Assembly: GCA_029098225.1 (NCBI GenBank)
Contig: JAQXNX010000030.1
Location: forward strand, 22,085-86,084
Reading direction: 5' to 3'
Length of the DNA: 64,000 nt
From: Spirochaetales bacterium
GTDB lineage: Bacteria; Spirochaetota; Spirochaetia; Treponematales; Treponemataceae
Below, one piece after another: positions 33,648 to 42,710 of this stretch (positions are counted from its first letter, which is position 1; each line of letters opens with the position of its first letter). A model generated the notes under the pieces. That model was given only the letters and a program-made list of their open reading frames with translations, searched no databases and was not told the DNA's origin. A program made the position numbers and the translations under genes.

Positions 33648-36224
33648 CTACTCCATTAAATAATTATAATCGTAATCCTGTTGTACAGTATTCTGCTTGT
33701 TATTTTGTTTTCCATTCTTCTTTCCGGTTTCAGTAACATAATTATCTGAGTCTGAAGTAGAAGAAGTGGTTCCATTGAAGTCTTCAAAATTTACAACAAG
33801 CGGAGATGTATCAATAGTGTAGCTGTAACGCTCTCCGGATTTATACATTTCCCGTTCAAGACGCATTCTCGCAAGAGTAGAAATAGAAGAATTAGAATGA
33901 ACTGTACAGAATTCAGTAGGCTGAGTTCCTTCAAGATACCATTGTGTTGTCTGATGATCTCCACATTCATCTGTAAGAAGCATTCCGCTTTCTGAACAGA
34001 CTGTAAGTTTTACAACTCCTGTAGCAGGCTTTTCCCAGTCTTTGTAAGGTAAATCTTCATGAATCTTTCCAAAATATTCACCCCATGCAAAACCTGCAAG
34101 CGTAGAACCTGTAATATTCAAACCAAGCGACTGACCAGGTCTGTCAAATCCGAACCAGAATGCTGCAGAATAATATGGAGAAATACCGCAGGTAAGGGCA
34201 TCAGCCCAGTTCTGAGTAGTTCCTGTTTTACCACCTACAGGCATTGTATAAGTTTTTCCATTTTCATCTTTATATTTTACCATTCGAGACTGGTAAGCAA
34301 GAGTTCCTCCGTTGAATACAGTCTGTTCAAGGAGCTTTGTCATAACAAATGCAGTCTGTGGAGAAATTACCTGAATAGCATCTCCTTTTTTAGCCTGCTT
34401 CTGGCGTATTTCGAGTTCAGGATTTTCAATTACGTTTCCATTCTTATCTTCGACTGTACGAATTCCAAAAGGAGTTATTTCTTTACCGCCGTTTGCAAAA
34501 ATTCCATAAGCTCTTGCAAGTTCAATAGGGCGGACAGAACCAACGCCTAATCCAAGGGCATATCCAGGGTCAAAGGCACGGCTTGCAAGTTCATCCTGAG
34601 GAATGCCAAGTAAAGCAACAGCTCTGTCTAAAGCAGCAGAGAAGCCTATTCCATCAAGAACCTTAAGAGAAGGTACATTCATAGAATGAATTAACGCATA
34701 CCATAAAGGAACATTTCCTGCCCATTCGCCTCGGAAGTTTGCTGGAATGTAAGGTTTTCCGTCTGAAGTATGGAATACAACCGGGGTATCAGAAATTACT
34801 GTTGTAGGCGTAAATTTTCTTGAATCAATTGCAGCAGAGTAATATAGCGGCTTGAATGTAGAACCCGGCTGAATTTTTGCCTGTGTAGCACGAATAAACT
34901 GATTGTCAGAGGCATATTTACTTCCACCAACCATGGCATCTATGTAACCATTTTCATGATTAAGCGCAACCATTGTTCCTTCAATAGTTGTTCGTTCACT
35001 CTGCTCTTTAGATAGGGATGTGGCTCGATTAACAATATTTATTTTAAGTTTGTCAGAACCACATAAAAGCGAAATCATATCAAGAACAGGATTTATTGTA
35101 TTTACGTATTCGCTGGTTGCTACAATTTTTGCACGTTCTTCGCTAACCTTTAATTCCGGAATACCAAATGTAAGGGCTAAAAGTTCAGTTAATGGAACAT
35201 ATGTGTTATAAGCAATATTAGATTTAGAAGCATTTTCTGCCTGATATCTTTTGTTTGCAGTTGCAATATAGCGTTCCATTACATCCTGCGCAACTAATTG
35301 ATGAGCAAGGTTTACTGTTGTATTTACAGTAAAACCGGAAGTATAAATATCATCTGAACCGTAAATCATACCGGAAAGTTCCCGGCGGATATATTCACTG
35401 AACCATGGAGCCTTATCATCTCTAATGAGGTATGCAGAAGATGAAGTTCTGGTAAAATCAAAATTGGCCCAGTAATCGTCAAAAGACTGATCTGCAGAAA
35501 GTTGAGAAATATAACCGGCATTTACCATGCTTTGTAAAACACTTCTCTGTCTTTCCATAGCAACATCCGGATGATCAAATGGGTTGAATTTAGCCGGGTT
35601 AGAAAGCTGAATTACAAGAATTGCAGATTCTGCGGCATTCAATTGTGTTGCATCGTGGCCAAAGTAATATTTTGAAGCAGCATTTACACCATAGGTTCCG
35701 CCACCAAAATAGATTTTATTTAAGTACAGTTCAAGAATTTCATTTTTAGAATAACGGCGTTCCATTTGAATAGCCCACCATAATTCTTTAATCTTTCTTA
35801 CTACCGATTTATCATTTCGGTCGCAGTAAAGTGTTCCTGCAATTTGCTGTGTTAAAGTTGAACCACCACCAAGAGATCTTCTTGTTGCCACACCAACTGC
35901 TGCACGAACAAGAGCTTTAAAGCTGAAGCCTTTATGAGAGAAAAAGATTCTGTCTTCGCGAGTAATGAGGGCATCAATCATTTCTTGCGGAAGCTTGTTG
36001 TAAGCAATAATTTCGCGCTTTTCGTCAGATGAAAATTCTGTAATTAATTCACCGTTTATGTCTAAAAGCTTTGTAGGAAGTGCTGTATCAAAGGAAGTAA
36101 TATATTCTGTATTTTTAATATTTTGAGTTTCGGAAAGAGTCCATCCAAGCATTGCACCAATCAGCGCAGAGCACAAAAAGAAAAGAGAAATAAAAACAAT
36201 GCCAGATTTTTTAATTTTCATCAT
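33648..36224 (-). CDS. Class A penicillin-binding protein (PBP1A type)
   Basis: A bifunctional peptidoglycan synthase of 858 residues. After a transmembrane anchor (about 7-29) comes a GT51 transglycosylase domain with ITREDRIFFSHKGFS (catalytic Glu near 93) and SLGGGSTLTQQIAGTL. The transpeptidase domain follows, with the active-site serine in PGSTFKPL (about 454), the SMN motif and KTGTTQNW (about 664). The tail is Asp/Asn/Ser-rich. It starts an operon with the ParB-like and outer-membrane genes. Its promoter overlaps a perfect 12-base dyad, and the transcript is predicted to have almost no leader. The start could be either of the two initial Met codons. Confidence 0.95.
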   Translation of the reverse strand: MMKIKKSGIVFISLFFLCSALIGAMLGWTLSETQNIKNTEYITSFDTALPTKLLDINGELITEFSSDEKREIIAYNKLPQEMIDALITREDRIFFSHKGFSFKALVRAAVGVATRRSLGGGSTLTQQIAGTLYCDRNDKSVVRKIKELWWAIQMERRYSKNEILELYLNKIYFGGGTYGVNAASKYYFGHDATQLNAAESAILVIQLSNPAKFNPFDHPDVAMERQRSVLQSMVNAGYISQLSADQSFDDYWANFDFTRTSSSAYLIRDDKAPWFSEYIRRELSGMIYGSDDIYTSGFTVNTTVNLAHQLVAQDVMERYIATANKRYQAENASKSNIAYNTYVPLTELLALTFGIPELKVSEERAKIVATSEYVNTINPVLDMISLLCGSDKLKINIVNRATSLSKEQSERTTIEGTMVALNHENGYIDAMVGGSKYASDNQFIRATQAKIQPGSTFKPLYYSAAIDSRKFTPTTVISDTPVVFHTSDGKPYIPANFRGEWAGNVPLWYALIHSMNVPSLKVLDGIGFSAALDRAVALLGIPQDELASRAFDPGYALGLGVGSVRPIELARAYGIFANGGKEITPFGIRTVEDKNGNVIENPELEIRQKQAKKGDAIQVISPQTAFVMTKLLEQTVFNGGTLAYQSRMVKYKDENGKTYTMPVGGKTGTTQNWADALTCGISPYYSAAFWFGFDRPGQSLGLNITGSTLAGFAWGEYFGKIHEDLPYKDWEKPATGVVKLTVCSESGMLLTDECGDHQTTQWYLEGTQPTEFCTVHSNSSISTLARMRLEREMYKSGERYSYTIDTSPLVVNFEDFNGTTSSTSDSDNYVTETGKKNGKQNNKQNTVQQDYDYNYLME

Positions 36225-36227
36225 AGT

Positions 36228-36262
36228 TTTTCTATAATAATGTATATTATAGAAAAGTTCAA
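36228..36262 (-). promoter_or_regulatory. PBP1A promoter with a perfect 12-bp dyad
   Basis: On the minus strand, TTGAAC (36257-36262), a 17-base spacer and TATTAT (36234-36239) lie just upstream of the ATG at 36224. The perfect inverted repeat TTTTCTATAATA/TATTATAGAAAA with a five-base centre (36228-36256) fills the spacer and covers the -10 box. It looks like an operator for an unidentified dimeric regulator. Transcription should start about three bases before the ATG. Confidence 0.65.
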
Positions 36263-36280
36263 TTATTGCCTATTCGTTAC

Positions 36281-36310
36281 AAAAAAAAAGGCACGGAACG
36301 AATCCGTGCC
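36281..36310 (-). terminator. Terminator of the M23-peptidase operon or candidate sRNA
   Basis: On the minus strand, GGCACGGA and TCCGTGCC form an 8-bp stem with a 5-base loop, followed by nine Ts. Confidence 0.9.
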
Positions 36311-36373
36311 ATGCCCATCAGGCAATCGAGGACATGGGTGGGAGGGGAAAATGTCCTCGATACATATATTATC
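36281..36373 (-). ncRNA. Candidate small RNA with C-rich loop
   Basis: On the minus strand, GATAAT (36368-36373) is a -10 box whose predicted start site is about 36361, exactly the first base of an 11-bp perfect stem (ATCGAGGACAT at 36351-36361 pairing with 36325-36335). The 15-base loop is UUUCCCCUCCCACCC. A small TGCC/GGCA hairpin follows, then a terminator stem GGCACGGA/TCCGTGCC and nine Us (36281-36310). The RNA would be about 80 nt. The -35 box (TAAAGA) is weak. Part of this could simply be the 3' end of the upstream operon. Confidence 0.55.
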
Positions 36374-36433
36374 GTCTGAGAATGGCCAAATCTTTAATTA
36401 TTTTATTTTAAATTTTGAGCGTCTTTGAAGAAT

Positions 36434-37420
36434 TTATTCTTCTTCTATGTCAAAATCCATAGAAAAAGAGGCTTTGTAGGTTTTGCCTTTAATTGCGGTA
36501 ATGGTTCGTAAGATTTCGTAATCACCAAATTTGAAATTTATTTTATGTTCGCCTTCTGTAATCAGGAATTCCTGACCGATTATCTTACATTCTGCGTCAT
36601 CAAGTAAAATCTGTGAACCTTCCGGAGCCTGAATAATCAGAGTAGGTTCTATGCTTTTTAAATCAACCTGAATTAAAGTTGTTCTGGCAATTTCTATGCG
36701 TACTGTCCGCATTTCGTTTCGGTAAAATTCAGAAATAATTGAAATATTATGAATTCCGTTGTCTAAAATTATTTTTCCGTTATCTAAGGCAGCAATTTTA
36801 TCATCTATAAAGACAGAATAAGCTTTTGGAGTCTCTCCATTATCATTTGCCTTTAGTTCAAGAAGTCCCTTGTTTGAAAGAATTGGCTTTACAGTAATCG
36901 GAATAATTGAATTCAGAGTTTCTTCTGGAACACCTTTCATTACCGGTTGAAGTCTTACAAGTATTGCATTGCCTGAAGGTTCAACTACAGAATCAACTTT
37001 TGTTGTATAATTATTGGATTTTAAGGAATTTTCTTTTTTAAGAGGAATCTGCAGAACCCAGGAAAGTTTTCCCGGCAGTGTACTTACATAAACTCTGGTT
37101 CCGGAATAATCAATCTGTGAACTGGAAGGTGTTGGTTTAATATTTGAATAAACAGAACAGGCTACACAATCCATCCAGTAGGCAACTGCTTCGGGAATTT
37201 CGAATTTTAATTCAAGACCTTCAATAAAATCCCGGTCTTCCGGAAGTTTTATTGCAAGTGCATCATTTATATTAAGTCTGGCAGTTGCTTCTGAGCCCTG
37301 CTCCTGAAGAACTTTTGCTTCATGAACTTTACTTACTCTAAAAGTTTCTGAATATATAAGGGCAGTTAAAGAAAAGAAGGTGAGGAGAGTTATTGTTTTT
37401 ACAAAAGAACTTTTTTTCAT
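36434..37420 (-). CDS. Secreted protein of unknown function, PEGA-like C-terminus
   Basis: A 328-residue exported protein with a signal peptide (residues 1-24). The first half is beta-rich with WMDCVACSVYSNIKP and LPGKLSWVLQIPLKK segments. The C-terminal part (about 240-325) has the repeated beta pattern LIQVDLKSIEPTLIIQAPEGSQILLDD and EGEHKINFKFGDYE, like PEGA domains, which often bind envelope components. It overlaps the M23 peptidase gene by four bases, so the pair probably works together on the cell wall. I do not recognise a named family. Confidence 0.65.
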   Translation of the reverse strand: MKKSSFVKTITLLTFFSLTALIYSETFRVSKVHEAKVLQEQGSEATARLNINDALAIKLPEDRDFIEGLELKFEIPEAVAYWMDCVACSVYSNIKPTPSSSQIDYSGTRVYVSTLPGKLSWVLQIPLKKENSLKSNNYTTKVDSVVEPSGNAILVRLQPVMKGVPEETLNSIIPITVKPILSNKGLLELKANDNGETPKAYSVFIDDKIAALDNGKIILDNGIHNISIISEFYRNEMRTVRIEIARTTLIQVDLKSIEPTLIIQAPEGSQILLDDAECKIIGQEFLITEGEHKINFKFGDYEILRTITAIKGKTYKASFSMDFDIEEE

Positions 37421-38415
37421 TGTTCTAAATCTAGTTTTTCCCTCGGATCTAAAGCCTTTCCTCCGACCCGTATTTCAAAATGCAGGTGAGGTCCTGTCGC
37501 CATTCCCGTCTGTCCTACATAGCCTATTATATCACCTTTCTTTACTGACTGATATTGTTTAACAGTTATTTTAGAAAGATGCGCATATGTGCTTGTCATT
37601 TTTCCTAAATCATGCCGTAAAACTATGTAGTTTCCAAAGGTTGAATCATTTTCTATGCAGGAATAGACATCGCCGTCTTTTATGGCATATACAGGAGTTC
37701 CTTCTTCTGCTGCCATATCAATGCCGTTATGATTTTTCATTTCTCCCGAAAAAGGATTTTTGCGCAAGCCAAATTCCGAGGATATCCAGAAAGAATCATT
37801 ATTAAGCGGGAGTCTTAGTGATGAATCAAGAAAGTAAGCACGTTCTGTAGGGTTTAATCTTTGATCAACAAAAAGATAAAACTCCTTACCATCTATAATA
37901 TAGTATAAAGTGTTTTTTGTTAAGGATTTTATACTGTAATTTTCCTGAAGAAGAATTTCCAGAGAATTGGTTCCTCTGTTTTTTGGAATAAAAATTCCGC
38001 TTTTTACAGTCGGTAAAATAAAAACTTTGTCTTTAATATCGGTTTGAGCTTCGGCGATTGAATTAAGAGTTGCCAGAGTTTCCTGATTTATTGTTGTTCT
38101 TGCTGCAAGTCCCTGAAAGGTGAAGCCTTCTGTATTTTTGTAAAGGAAAAATATCTGCTGAACTTCTTTTCCTGCCATAAGAGCTTTATTATTGTTTTCT
38201 ATAAGCTTTTGATATTGATAGAGCATATCATTTTTTTGATAGGTTCCATCTTCATTTTTTATAAAAGACTGGAGGGAAGTAATTACTGGTAATTTTGATG
38301 TATCTATTGTTATTGTTTTCTGTTCTGTGTGCTGTGGTGCTTCTTTAGCTGATTGCTGAGCGGTAAGCGAATATGAAAAAATAAGAAATACAACAAAAAA
38401 AAATTTAGCCTTCAT
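37417..38415 (-). CDS. M23-family (LytM) murein peptidase
   Basis: A 332-residue secreted zinc peptidase. It has a signal peptide (1-19), a LysM-like region near 95-155 (TFQGLAARTTINQETLATLN, KDKVFILP) and a C-terminal LytM domain. The zinc ligands are visible in NHNGIDMAAEEGTPVYA (HxxxD) and GPHLHFEIR (HxH). Such enzymes, or their inactive relatives, cut peptide bridges or activate amidases; all ligands here look intact. It overlaps the next gene by four bases. A -10 box (TATAAT, 38421-38426 minus) ends five bases before the ATG, so the mRNA is probably leaderless. Confidence 0.93.
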   Translation of the reverse strand: MKAKFFFVVFLIFSYSLTAQQSAKEAPQHTEQKTITIDTSKLPVITSLQSFIKNEDGTYQKNDMLYQYQKLIENNNKALMAGKEVQQIFFLYKNTEGFTFQGLAARTTINQETLATLNSIAEAQTDIKDKVFILPTVKSGIFIPKNRGTNSLEILLQENYSIKSLTKNTLYYIIDGKEFYLFVDQRLNPTERAYFLDSSLRLPLNNDSFWISSEFGLRKNPFSGEMKNHNGIDMAAEEGTPVYAIKDGDVYSCIENDSTFGNYIVLRHDLGKMTSTYAHLSKITVKQYQSVKKGDIIGYVGQTGMATGPHLHFEIRVGGKALDPREKLDLEQ

Positions 38416-38424
38416 TTTTTATTA

Positions 38425-38462
38425 TAAAAAAAGCAGACTTCAAAAAATCAGGAAGTCTGCTT
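38425..38462 (-). terminator. Ferredoxin terminator overlapping the M23 gene promoter
   Basis: On the minus strand AAGCAGACTTC pairs with GAAGTCTGCTT (11 bp, 10-base loop) and runs into seven Ts. The T-run continues into TATAAT, the -10 box of the next gene. Confidence 0.88.
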
Positions 38463-38488
38463 ACTTTGTATAATCATCCGAAAAATAA

Positions 38489-38659
38489 TTATTCTTCGAC
38501 GATTGCACCTGCAGGACAATCTGCAGCACAGGTTCCACAACTAATGCATTTTCCTGCATCAATTACACGTGCATCTCCATTTTCTGAGATAGCTCCAACT
38601 GGACAATCTGCTTCACAAGCACCGCAGTTTACACACTGATCAGTAACTTTAAATGCCAT
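38489..38659 (-). CDS. 2[4Fe-4S] ferredoxin
   Basis: A 56-residue bacterial ferredoxin with two complete cluster motifs, CVNCGACEADCPVGAI and CISCGTCAADCPAGAI. It carries electrons in anaerobic metabolism, for example for pyruvate:ferredoxin oxidoreductase. I chose the ATG at 38659, which follows a TAGGAGC ribosome binding site and gives the usual MAFKV start. It is transcribed alone and has its own terminator. Confidence 0.96.
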   Translation of the reverse strand: MAFKVTDQCVNCGACEADCPVGAISENGDARVIDAGKCISCGTCAADCPAGAIVEE

Positions 38660-39001
38660 AAATTTGCTCCTATAAAATATATTGAATATAATCGTTTGCC
38701 ATCGAATAATATTCAAAATTTATTCTAAATCATTTTTGATAATATCGCAATAAGAAATTATTTCAGTAATATATAATTACAAGGCACTGTAAAGTGTTTT
38801 TTGTAATCTGTAATTCTCCCTGCGCTTTTTTTCTATTATTTATATAAATGATTTTCTTATGCTGAAAATTTATTATGAATATAAAAAAAATGCTTGACAG
38901 ATTTAAACTTTGGTTGTATAAATCTTATCTTAAAATTTATAAAAAATCATAACTTTTATTGACTAAAAATATTCTTATCTATAAAATTATAATAAGTCAT
39001 T
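38660..39001. other. Divergent intergenic region with tandem promoters
   Basis: This 342-base A/T-rich region separates the ferredoxin gene (minus) and a TPR gene (plus). A perfect-spacing promoter TTGACA (38894-38899), 17 bases, TATAAA (38917-38922) points right. A second, TTGACT (38959-38964), 17 bases, TAAAAT (38982-38987), lies closer to the gene. A minus-strand TTGAAT element lies near the ferredoxin start. I see no gene or RNA structure of note; one 25-codon reading frame at 38875-38952 overlaps the first promoter. Confidence 0.6.
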
Positions 39002-39934
39002 ATGGAATTGCAGACGGAACAAAAACTCAAGGAAATTCTTGAATTGCTTCGGCAGGGAAATCCTTTTGAGGCTCAGAAAATTCTGGAAAATCTCTTTGAA
39101 TCTGTTTTGGATTGTCCGCAAATTATTCTGACTAATCGATACAATGTTTTTTGGATTGATTCAGTTAATCGGCTTAAAAGAATAGAAGATTTTATTGAAA
39201 GAAGCGAATGTACTCTTGCAGAATGGAAAACTTTTCAGGAGCACTTCTTTTATGCTGAAGATGTGTATGAACCGGCACTTCAAGCTGTTCAACATGGCTT
39301 TTTCTCCAATGCTTTAGAGTTTTTTAAAAAGCACGAAGATGAAAAAGATTCATACCAGAAGGCTGAAATTTACAGAAAAATTGGTATTTGTTACAAAAAA
39401 CTTGGCGATTACGAAAATGCACGAACCTATCTTACGGAAGCAAATAGAATTTATCCGAATTTAGGTTCTGTTCTGGCTGAACTTGCTGATTGTTATTCAC
39501 TTTGTGGTGAAGACAAAATCGGGAAAGTTCTTTTTAGAGAAGCCTTTTTTGTTTCTCCCGATGACGTTGATATGGATTTTCTTGATTCGGAGATAATAAA
39601 GTGTCTTGTAAAGATTACAGACGAAAAAGGTTATTCTGGAAAAACTGCACAATACTGGATTCCGGTTTATGGAGTTTTAACAGGAATTTTTAATGTAAAA
39701 AAAGAACTTTCATCACAGGAAGTTGCAAAATTAAAAAAAGATATTTACGCGTTGGAGAATGAAAATAAAGATCCTTCTTGCAATCGCGAATTGCTGGTTC
39801 CTCGTCTTTTGAACTGTTATTTTTGGCTTCTGGATTATTACGCACTGGCCAAAGAAAATAATTCAAAGATTAGTGAAATACTTTTGAAAATTAAAATCTT
39901 AGATTCGTCAATTTACGAGTCTTACATAAAATGA
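39002..39934 (+). CDS. TPR-containing protein of unknown function
   Basis: A 310-residue, probably cytoplasmic protein (no signal peptide). Two or three TPR-type helical pairs are visible around residues 110-175, with AEIYRKIGICYKKLGDYENARTYLTEANRIYPNLGSVLAELADCYSL (key A/Y/G/A/P positions only). It lies 25 bases upstream of the greA gene and may be co-transcribed with it. The function is unknown. The helical character matches the greA N-terminal extension, so an interaction is possible but speculative. Confidence 0.75.
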   Translation: MELQTEQKLKEILELLRQGNPFEAQKILENLFESVLDCPQIILTNRYNVFWIDSVNRLKRIEDFIERSECTLAEWKTFQEHFFYAEDVYEPALQAVQHGFFSNALEFFKKHEDEKDSYQKAEIYRKIGICYKKLGDYENARTYLTEANRIYPNLGSVLAELADCYSLCGEDKIGKVLFREAFFVSPDDVDMDFLDSEIIKCLVKITDEKGYSGKTAQYWIPVYGVLTGIFNVKKELSSQEVAKLKKDIYALENENKDPSCNRELLVPRLLNCYFWLLDYYALAKENNSKISEILLKIKILDSSIYESYIK

Positions 39935-39959
39935 CGTTTTATTTTTATAAGGAGTTACT

Positions 39960-42659
39960 ATGGCAGATTTAGTACAGTCTATTTCAGACAAACTGAGAGA
40001 AGAAACATTTACCCGCACAACTATCGGAAATTATACTCAGAATGATATTGCGGAACTTGCAAAAATTATTGAACAGGCTCATGAACAGAACTGCGAGAAA
40101 GAACTCCAGACAATTTGTGAAGAACATCTTTTACATAACAAAGACAGTATTATTTCTTTGTATATCTGCGGAATGATGAATCTTCATAGCGGAACATTGG
40201 ATAATTCATATTTAGTTTCTCTTGTAGATATTTTCCAGAAAAATCATAAGGAAAATATTGTAACATATCTTTGTGAACTTATTCTTAACGACGATCCAAA
40301 TAATAAATTTGCGCTTAGAACTCTTGCAGATAATTATCTTGCAGAAAAAAATGACAAGGTATGGGAGCTTTATGAAAAGCTTGTAAAAATTGATTTTGAT
40401 GAAGCTGACCTTGCTAAAGTTCTTGCAGATCATTACGATGCTGCCGGCGATACAGAAAATGCTGTAAACTATTATAAAAAAGCAATTGTACGCTATATAA
40501 ATCAGAATAATTATGCTTCTTGTAAAGAAGTATGGACAAAGCTTGTTGCTGCAATTCCACAGGAATTTGAATTCTTCCAGCACCTTAGAAGAAAGATTGC
40601 TAAAACAATGGGAGAAATTAAAACTGCTACTCTTATGCAGGAACTTTATACATGGTACAAAGACAATCAGAAGTGGGATATAGCAATTTTAATTCTTAAA
40701 CAGAATCTTGAGGCAGATGCTCAGGATACATGGGCTAGAAAAGAAATTACAGACTGCTATCAGGCTAAATATGCTAATCACAGTCATCTTGAAGAATACA
40801 TCCGTTCTTCAAATCTTACACAGAATTACAGAAACGTATTTGAAGCTATCAACGATTTTGAAAAACACATTGCTTTTGATAAGGGAAATTATGTTTTCCA
40901 TAGAAACTGGGGTGTCGGAAGAATTAAGAGTCTTGATAAAGATACTCTTGTAATTAATTTTGGTAAGGTTGCCGGAATTCGTGAAATGAAGCTTTCTATG
41001 GCAGTTACTGCTCTTAAGCCTCTTCCAAAAAATCATATCTGGGTTTTAAAGGCAACAAAGAAAAGAGAAGAGCTTGCAAAGCAGATAAAAGAAAATAAAG
41101 AATGGGCATTGGAAACAATTATCCGCAGTTTTGATAACAGCTGCGACTTTAAAAGAATCAAGGCAGAGCTCGTTCCTTCAATCCTTACAACAGGAGAATG
41201 GACTTCATGGAATACAGCTGCAAAAAAGATTCTCGAAACTAATCCTAAGTTTGGTGTAAATCAGAATGATATTTCTATGTACACTGTAAGAGACGGAAAT
41301 ATTACAGCAGAAGAAAAACTTTCTAACGAGTTCAAAGCTCAGAAACAGTTCTTTGCAAGAATTGATATTCTTATGAAATTCTTTGAAAGCGATCTTACAG
41401 ATGTTTCAAGTGATTTGTTCGCAGAAATGTATTCATATTTCACAGGATATTTAAAGAATATTACAAAGGTTACTGAACAGGTTCTGGCTTCTTACCTTGT
41501 TGTAAAATATATTTCTTCTGTAAAAAAATCACTTGATTTCCCAGTAAAAGAAACATTTGCAGAAATCTACAGTAAGATTGAAAATCCAAGACAGATTTAT
41601 ACACTTCTTAAAGATACAAAGAATACACACTTGAAGAAAGACTTCCTTATGTATATTAAGATGATGCTTCCTGACTGGAACGTTCAGTATATTAATTTGT
41701 TCCCTACTGTTCTTGATGGAAAATTGATTACAGATTTAATTGCAGGCGGCTACACAGCAGATGTTCAGAATCTTGTAAGAACAAGTTTTGAGAATTGTAA
41801 AGATTATCGCGAAACTGTAATTTTCTTCTTTAAGGAATGTCAGAACGAGCAGTGGTTTAAAGATGCCGGCGTAACATATGAAAAGCAGTTAATTGCTTTG
41901 ATTAACATTATTGAAATTACATTCCGCGAAATCAACAATCATGTTGATTCAACAGAAAATAAGAAAATCAATAAGAATGCAACAATGCTCCTTTTCAAGG
42001 ATGATGCAATGTTCAATTATATGTTTGAAAATGGCGAAAGCGCTGTTAAGAAAATGTATACACTTATTGATGATATTGCTGATATAGATCCTTCTTACAA
42101 GGCTCTTGCAAGAAATAAAATTCTTGAAAAGTATCCGGATTTCAAGTTCCGTGTATCTGAAGAAAAGACTGTTCAGCCAAAGGGTATGACAGTAACAGCT
42201 AAGAAACTTGCAGAAAAGAAAGCAGAAGCAGAAAAGATTCAGAATGAAGATCTTCCTGCAAATGCAAAGGATGTTGCAGAAGCTCGTGCTAAGGGAGACC
42301 TTAAAGAAAATGCTGAATACAAGGCAGCCCGCGAACAGCAGCATTACTTGCAGCTTACTCTTTCTAAACTTCAGGAAGAGCTTTCAAGAGCAGTTGTATT
42401 TGATCCTACAACAAGTACAACAGCAGTCGTTTCTTTTGCAACTGTTGTAACACTCGTTAATAACGAAACTTCTGCAGAAGAAACATATACAATTCTTGGT
42501 CCTTGGGAATCTGATCCAGATAACAATATTATTTCTTATATGTCTCCATTTGGAAATGCTATTCTTGATAAGAAGGTTGGTTCAAAGGTTGAATTTACAA
42601 TTAATGAGCATAATTACAACTATACAATCAAGGATATCCAGAAGGCTAAGGATTATTAA
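39960..42659 (+). CDS. greA: Transcription elongation factor GreA with very long N-terminal helical domain
   Basis: GreA promotes cleavage of backtracked RNA in RNA polymerase. The recognisable GreA/GreB portion begins near residue 745 and runs to 899: the coiled coil ARAKGDLKENAEYKAAREQQHYL, with the conserved acidic tip region, then the globular domain with SYMSPFGNAILDKKVGSKV. The 740 preceding residues are helical, with TPR-like pairs in the first 250. Ordinary GreA has about 158 residues. Extended GreA proteins are known in treponemes. It follows a TPR gene; a 12-bp hairpin without a T-run lies downstream. Confidence 0.93.
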   Translation: MADLVQSISDKLREETFTRTTIGNYTQNDIAELAKIIEQAHEQNCEKELQTICEEHLLHNKDSIISLYICGMMNLHSGTLDNSYLVSLVDIFQKNHKENIVTYLCELILNDDPNNKFALRTLADNYLAEKNDKVWELYEKLVKIDFDEADLAKVLADHYDAAGDTENAVNYYKKAIVRYINQNNYASCKEVWTKLVAAIPQEFEFFQHLRRKIAKTMGEIKTATLMQELYTWYKDNQKWDIAILILKQNLEADAQDTWARKEITDCYQAKYANHSHLEEYIRSSNLTQNYRNVFEAINDFEKHIAFDKGNYVFHRNWGVGRIKSLDKDTLVINFGKVAGIREMKLSMAVTALKPLPKNHIWVLKATKKREELAKQIKENKEWALETIIRSFDNSCDFKRIKAELVPSILTTGEWTSWNTAAKKILETNPKFGVNQNDISMYTVRDGNITAEEKLSNEFKAQKQFFARIDILMKFFESDLTDVSSDLFAEMYSYFTGYLKNITKVTEQVLASYLVVKYISSVKKSLDFPVKETFAEIYSKIENPRQIYTLLKDTKNTHLKKDFLMYIKMMLPDWNVQYINLFPTVLDGKLITDLIAGGYTADVQNLVRTSFENCKDYRETVIFFFKECQNEQWFKDAGVTYEKQLIALINIIEITFREINNHVDSTENKKINKNATMLLFKDDAMFNYMFENGESAVKKMYTLIDDIADIDPSYKALARNKILEKYPDFKFRVSEEKTVQPKGMTVTAKKLAEKKAEAEKIQNEDLPANAKDVAEARAKGDLKENAEYKAAREQQHYLQLTLSKLQEELSRAVVFDPTTSTTAVVSFATVVTLVNNETSAEETYTILGPWESDPDNNIISYMSPFGNAILDKKVGSKVEFTINEHNYNYTIKDIQKAKDY

Positions 42660-42668
42660 TTTAAGTTT

Positions 42669-42695
42669 CTGCGCGGAAAATTATTTTCCGCGCAG
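42669..42695 (+). terminator. Hairpin after greA, terminator-like but lacking a T-run
   Basis: CTGCGCGGAAAA and TTTTCCGCGCAG form a perfect 12-bp stem with a TTA loop. No T-run follows (AGCAATTATTC), so it may act as an RNA-stability element or a partial terminator between greA and the MBL gene. Confidence 0.55.
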
Positions 42696-42710
42696 AGCAA
42701 TTATTCTATA

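Noticed and set aside
36281..36373. Riboswitch for the PBP1A gene
   Set aside because: The structure ends in a terminator upstream of a separate PBP1A promoter, so it does not form part of that leader.
38875..38952. A 25-codon frame with a basic amphipathic sequence
   Set aside because: It has no ribosome binding site, and a perfectly spaced TTGACA/TATAAA promoter lies inside it, so it is more likely the promoter of the next gene.
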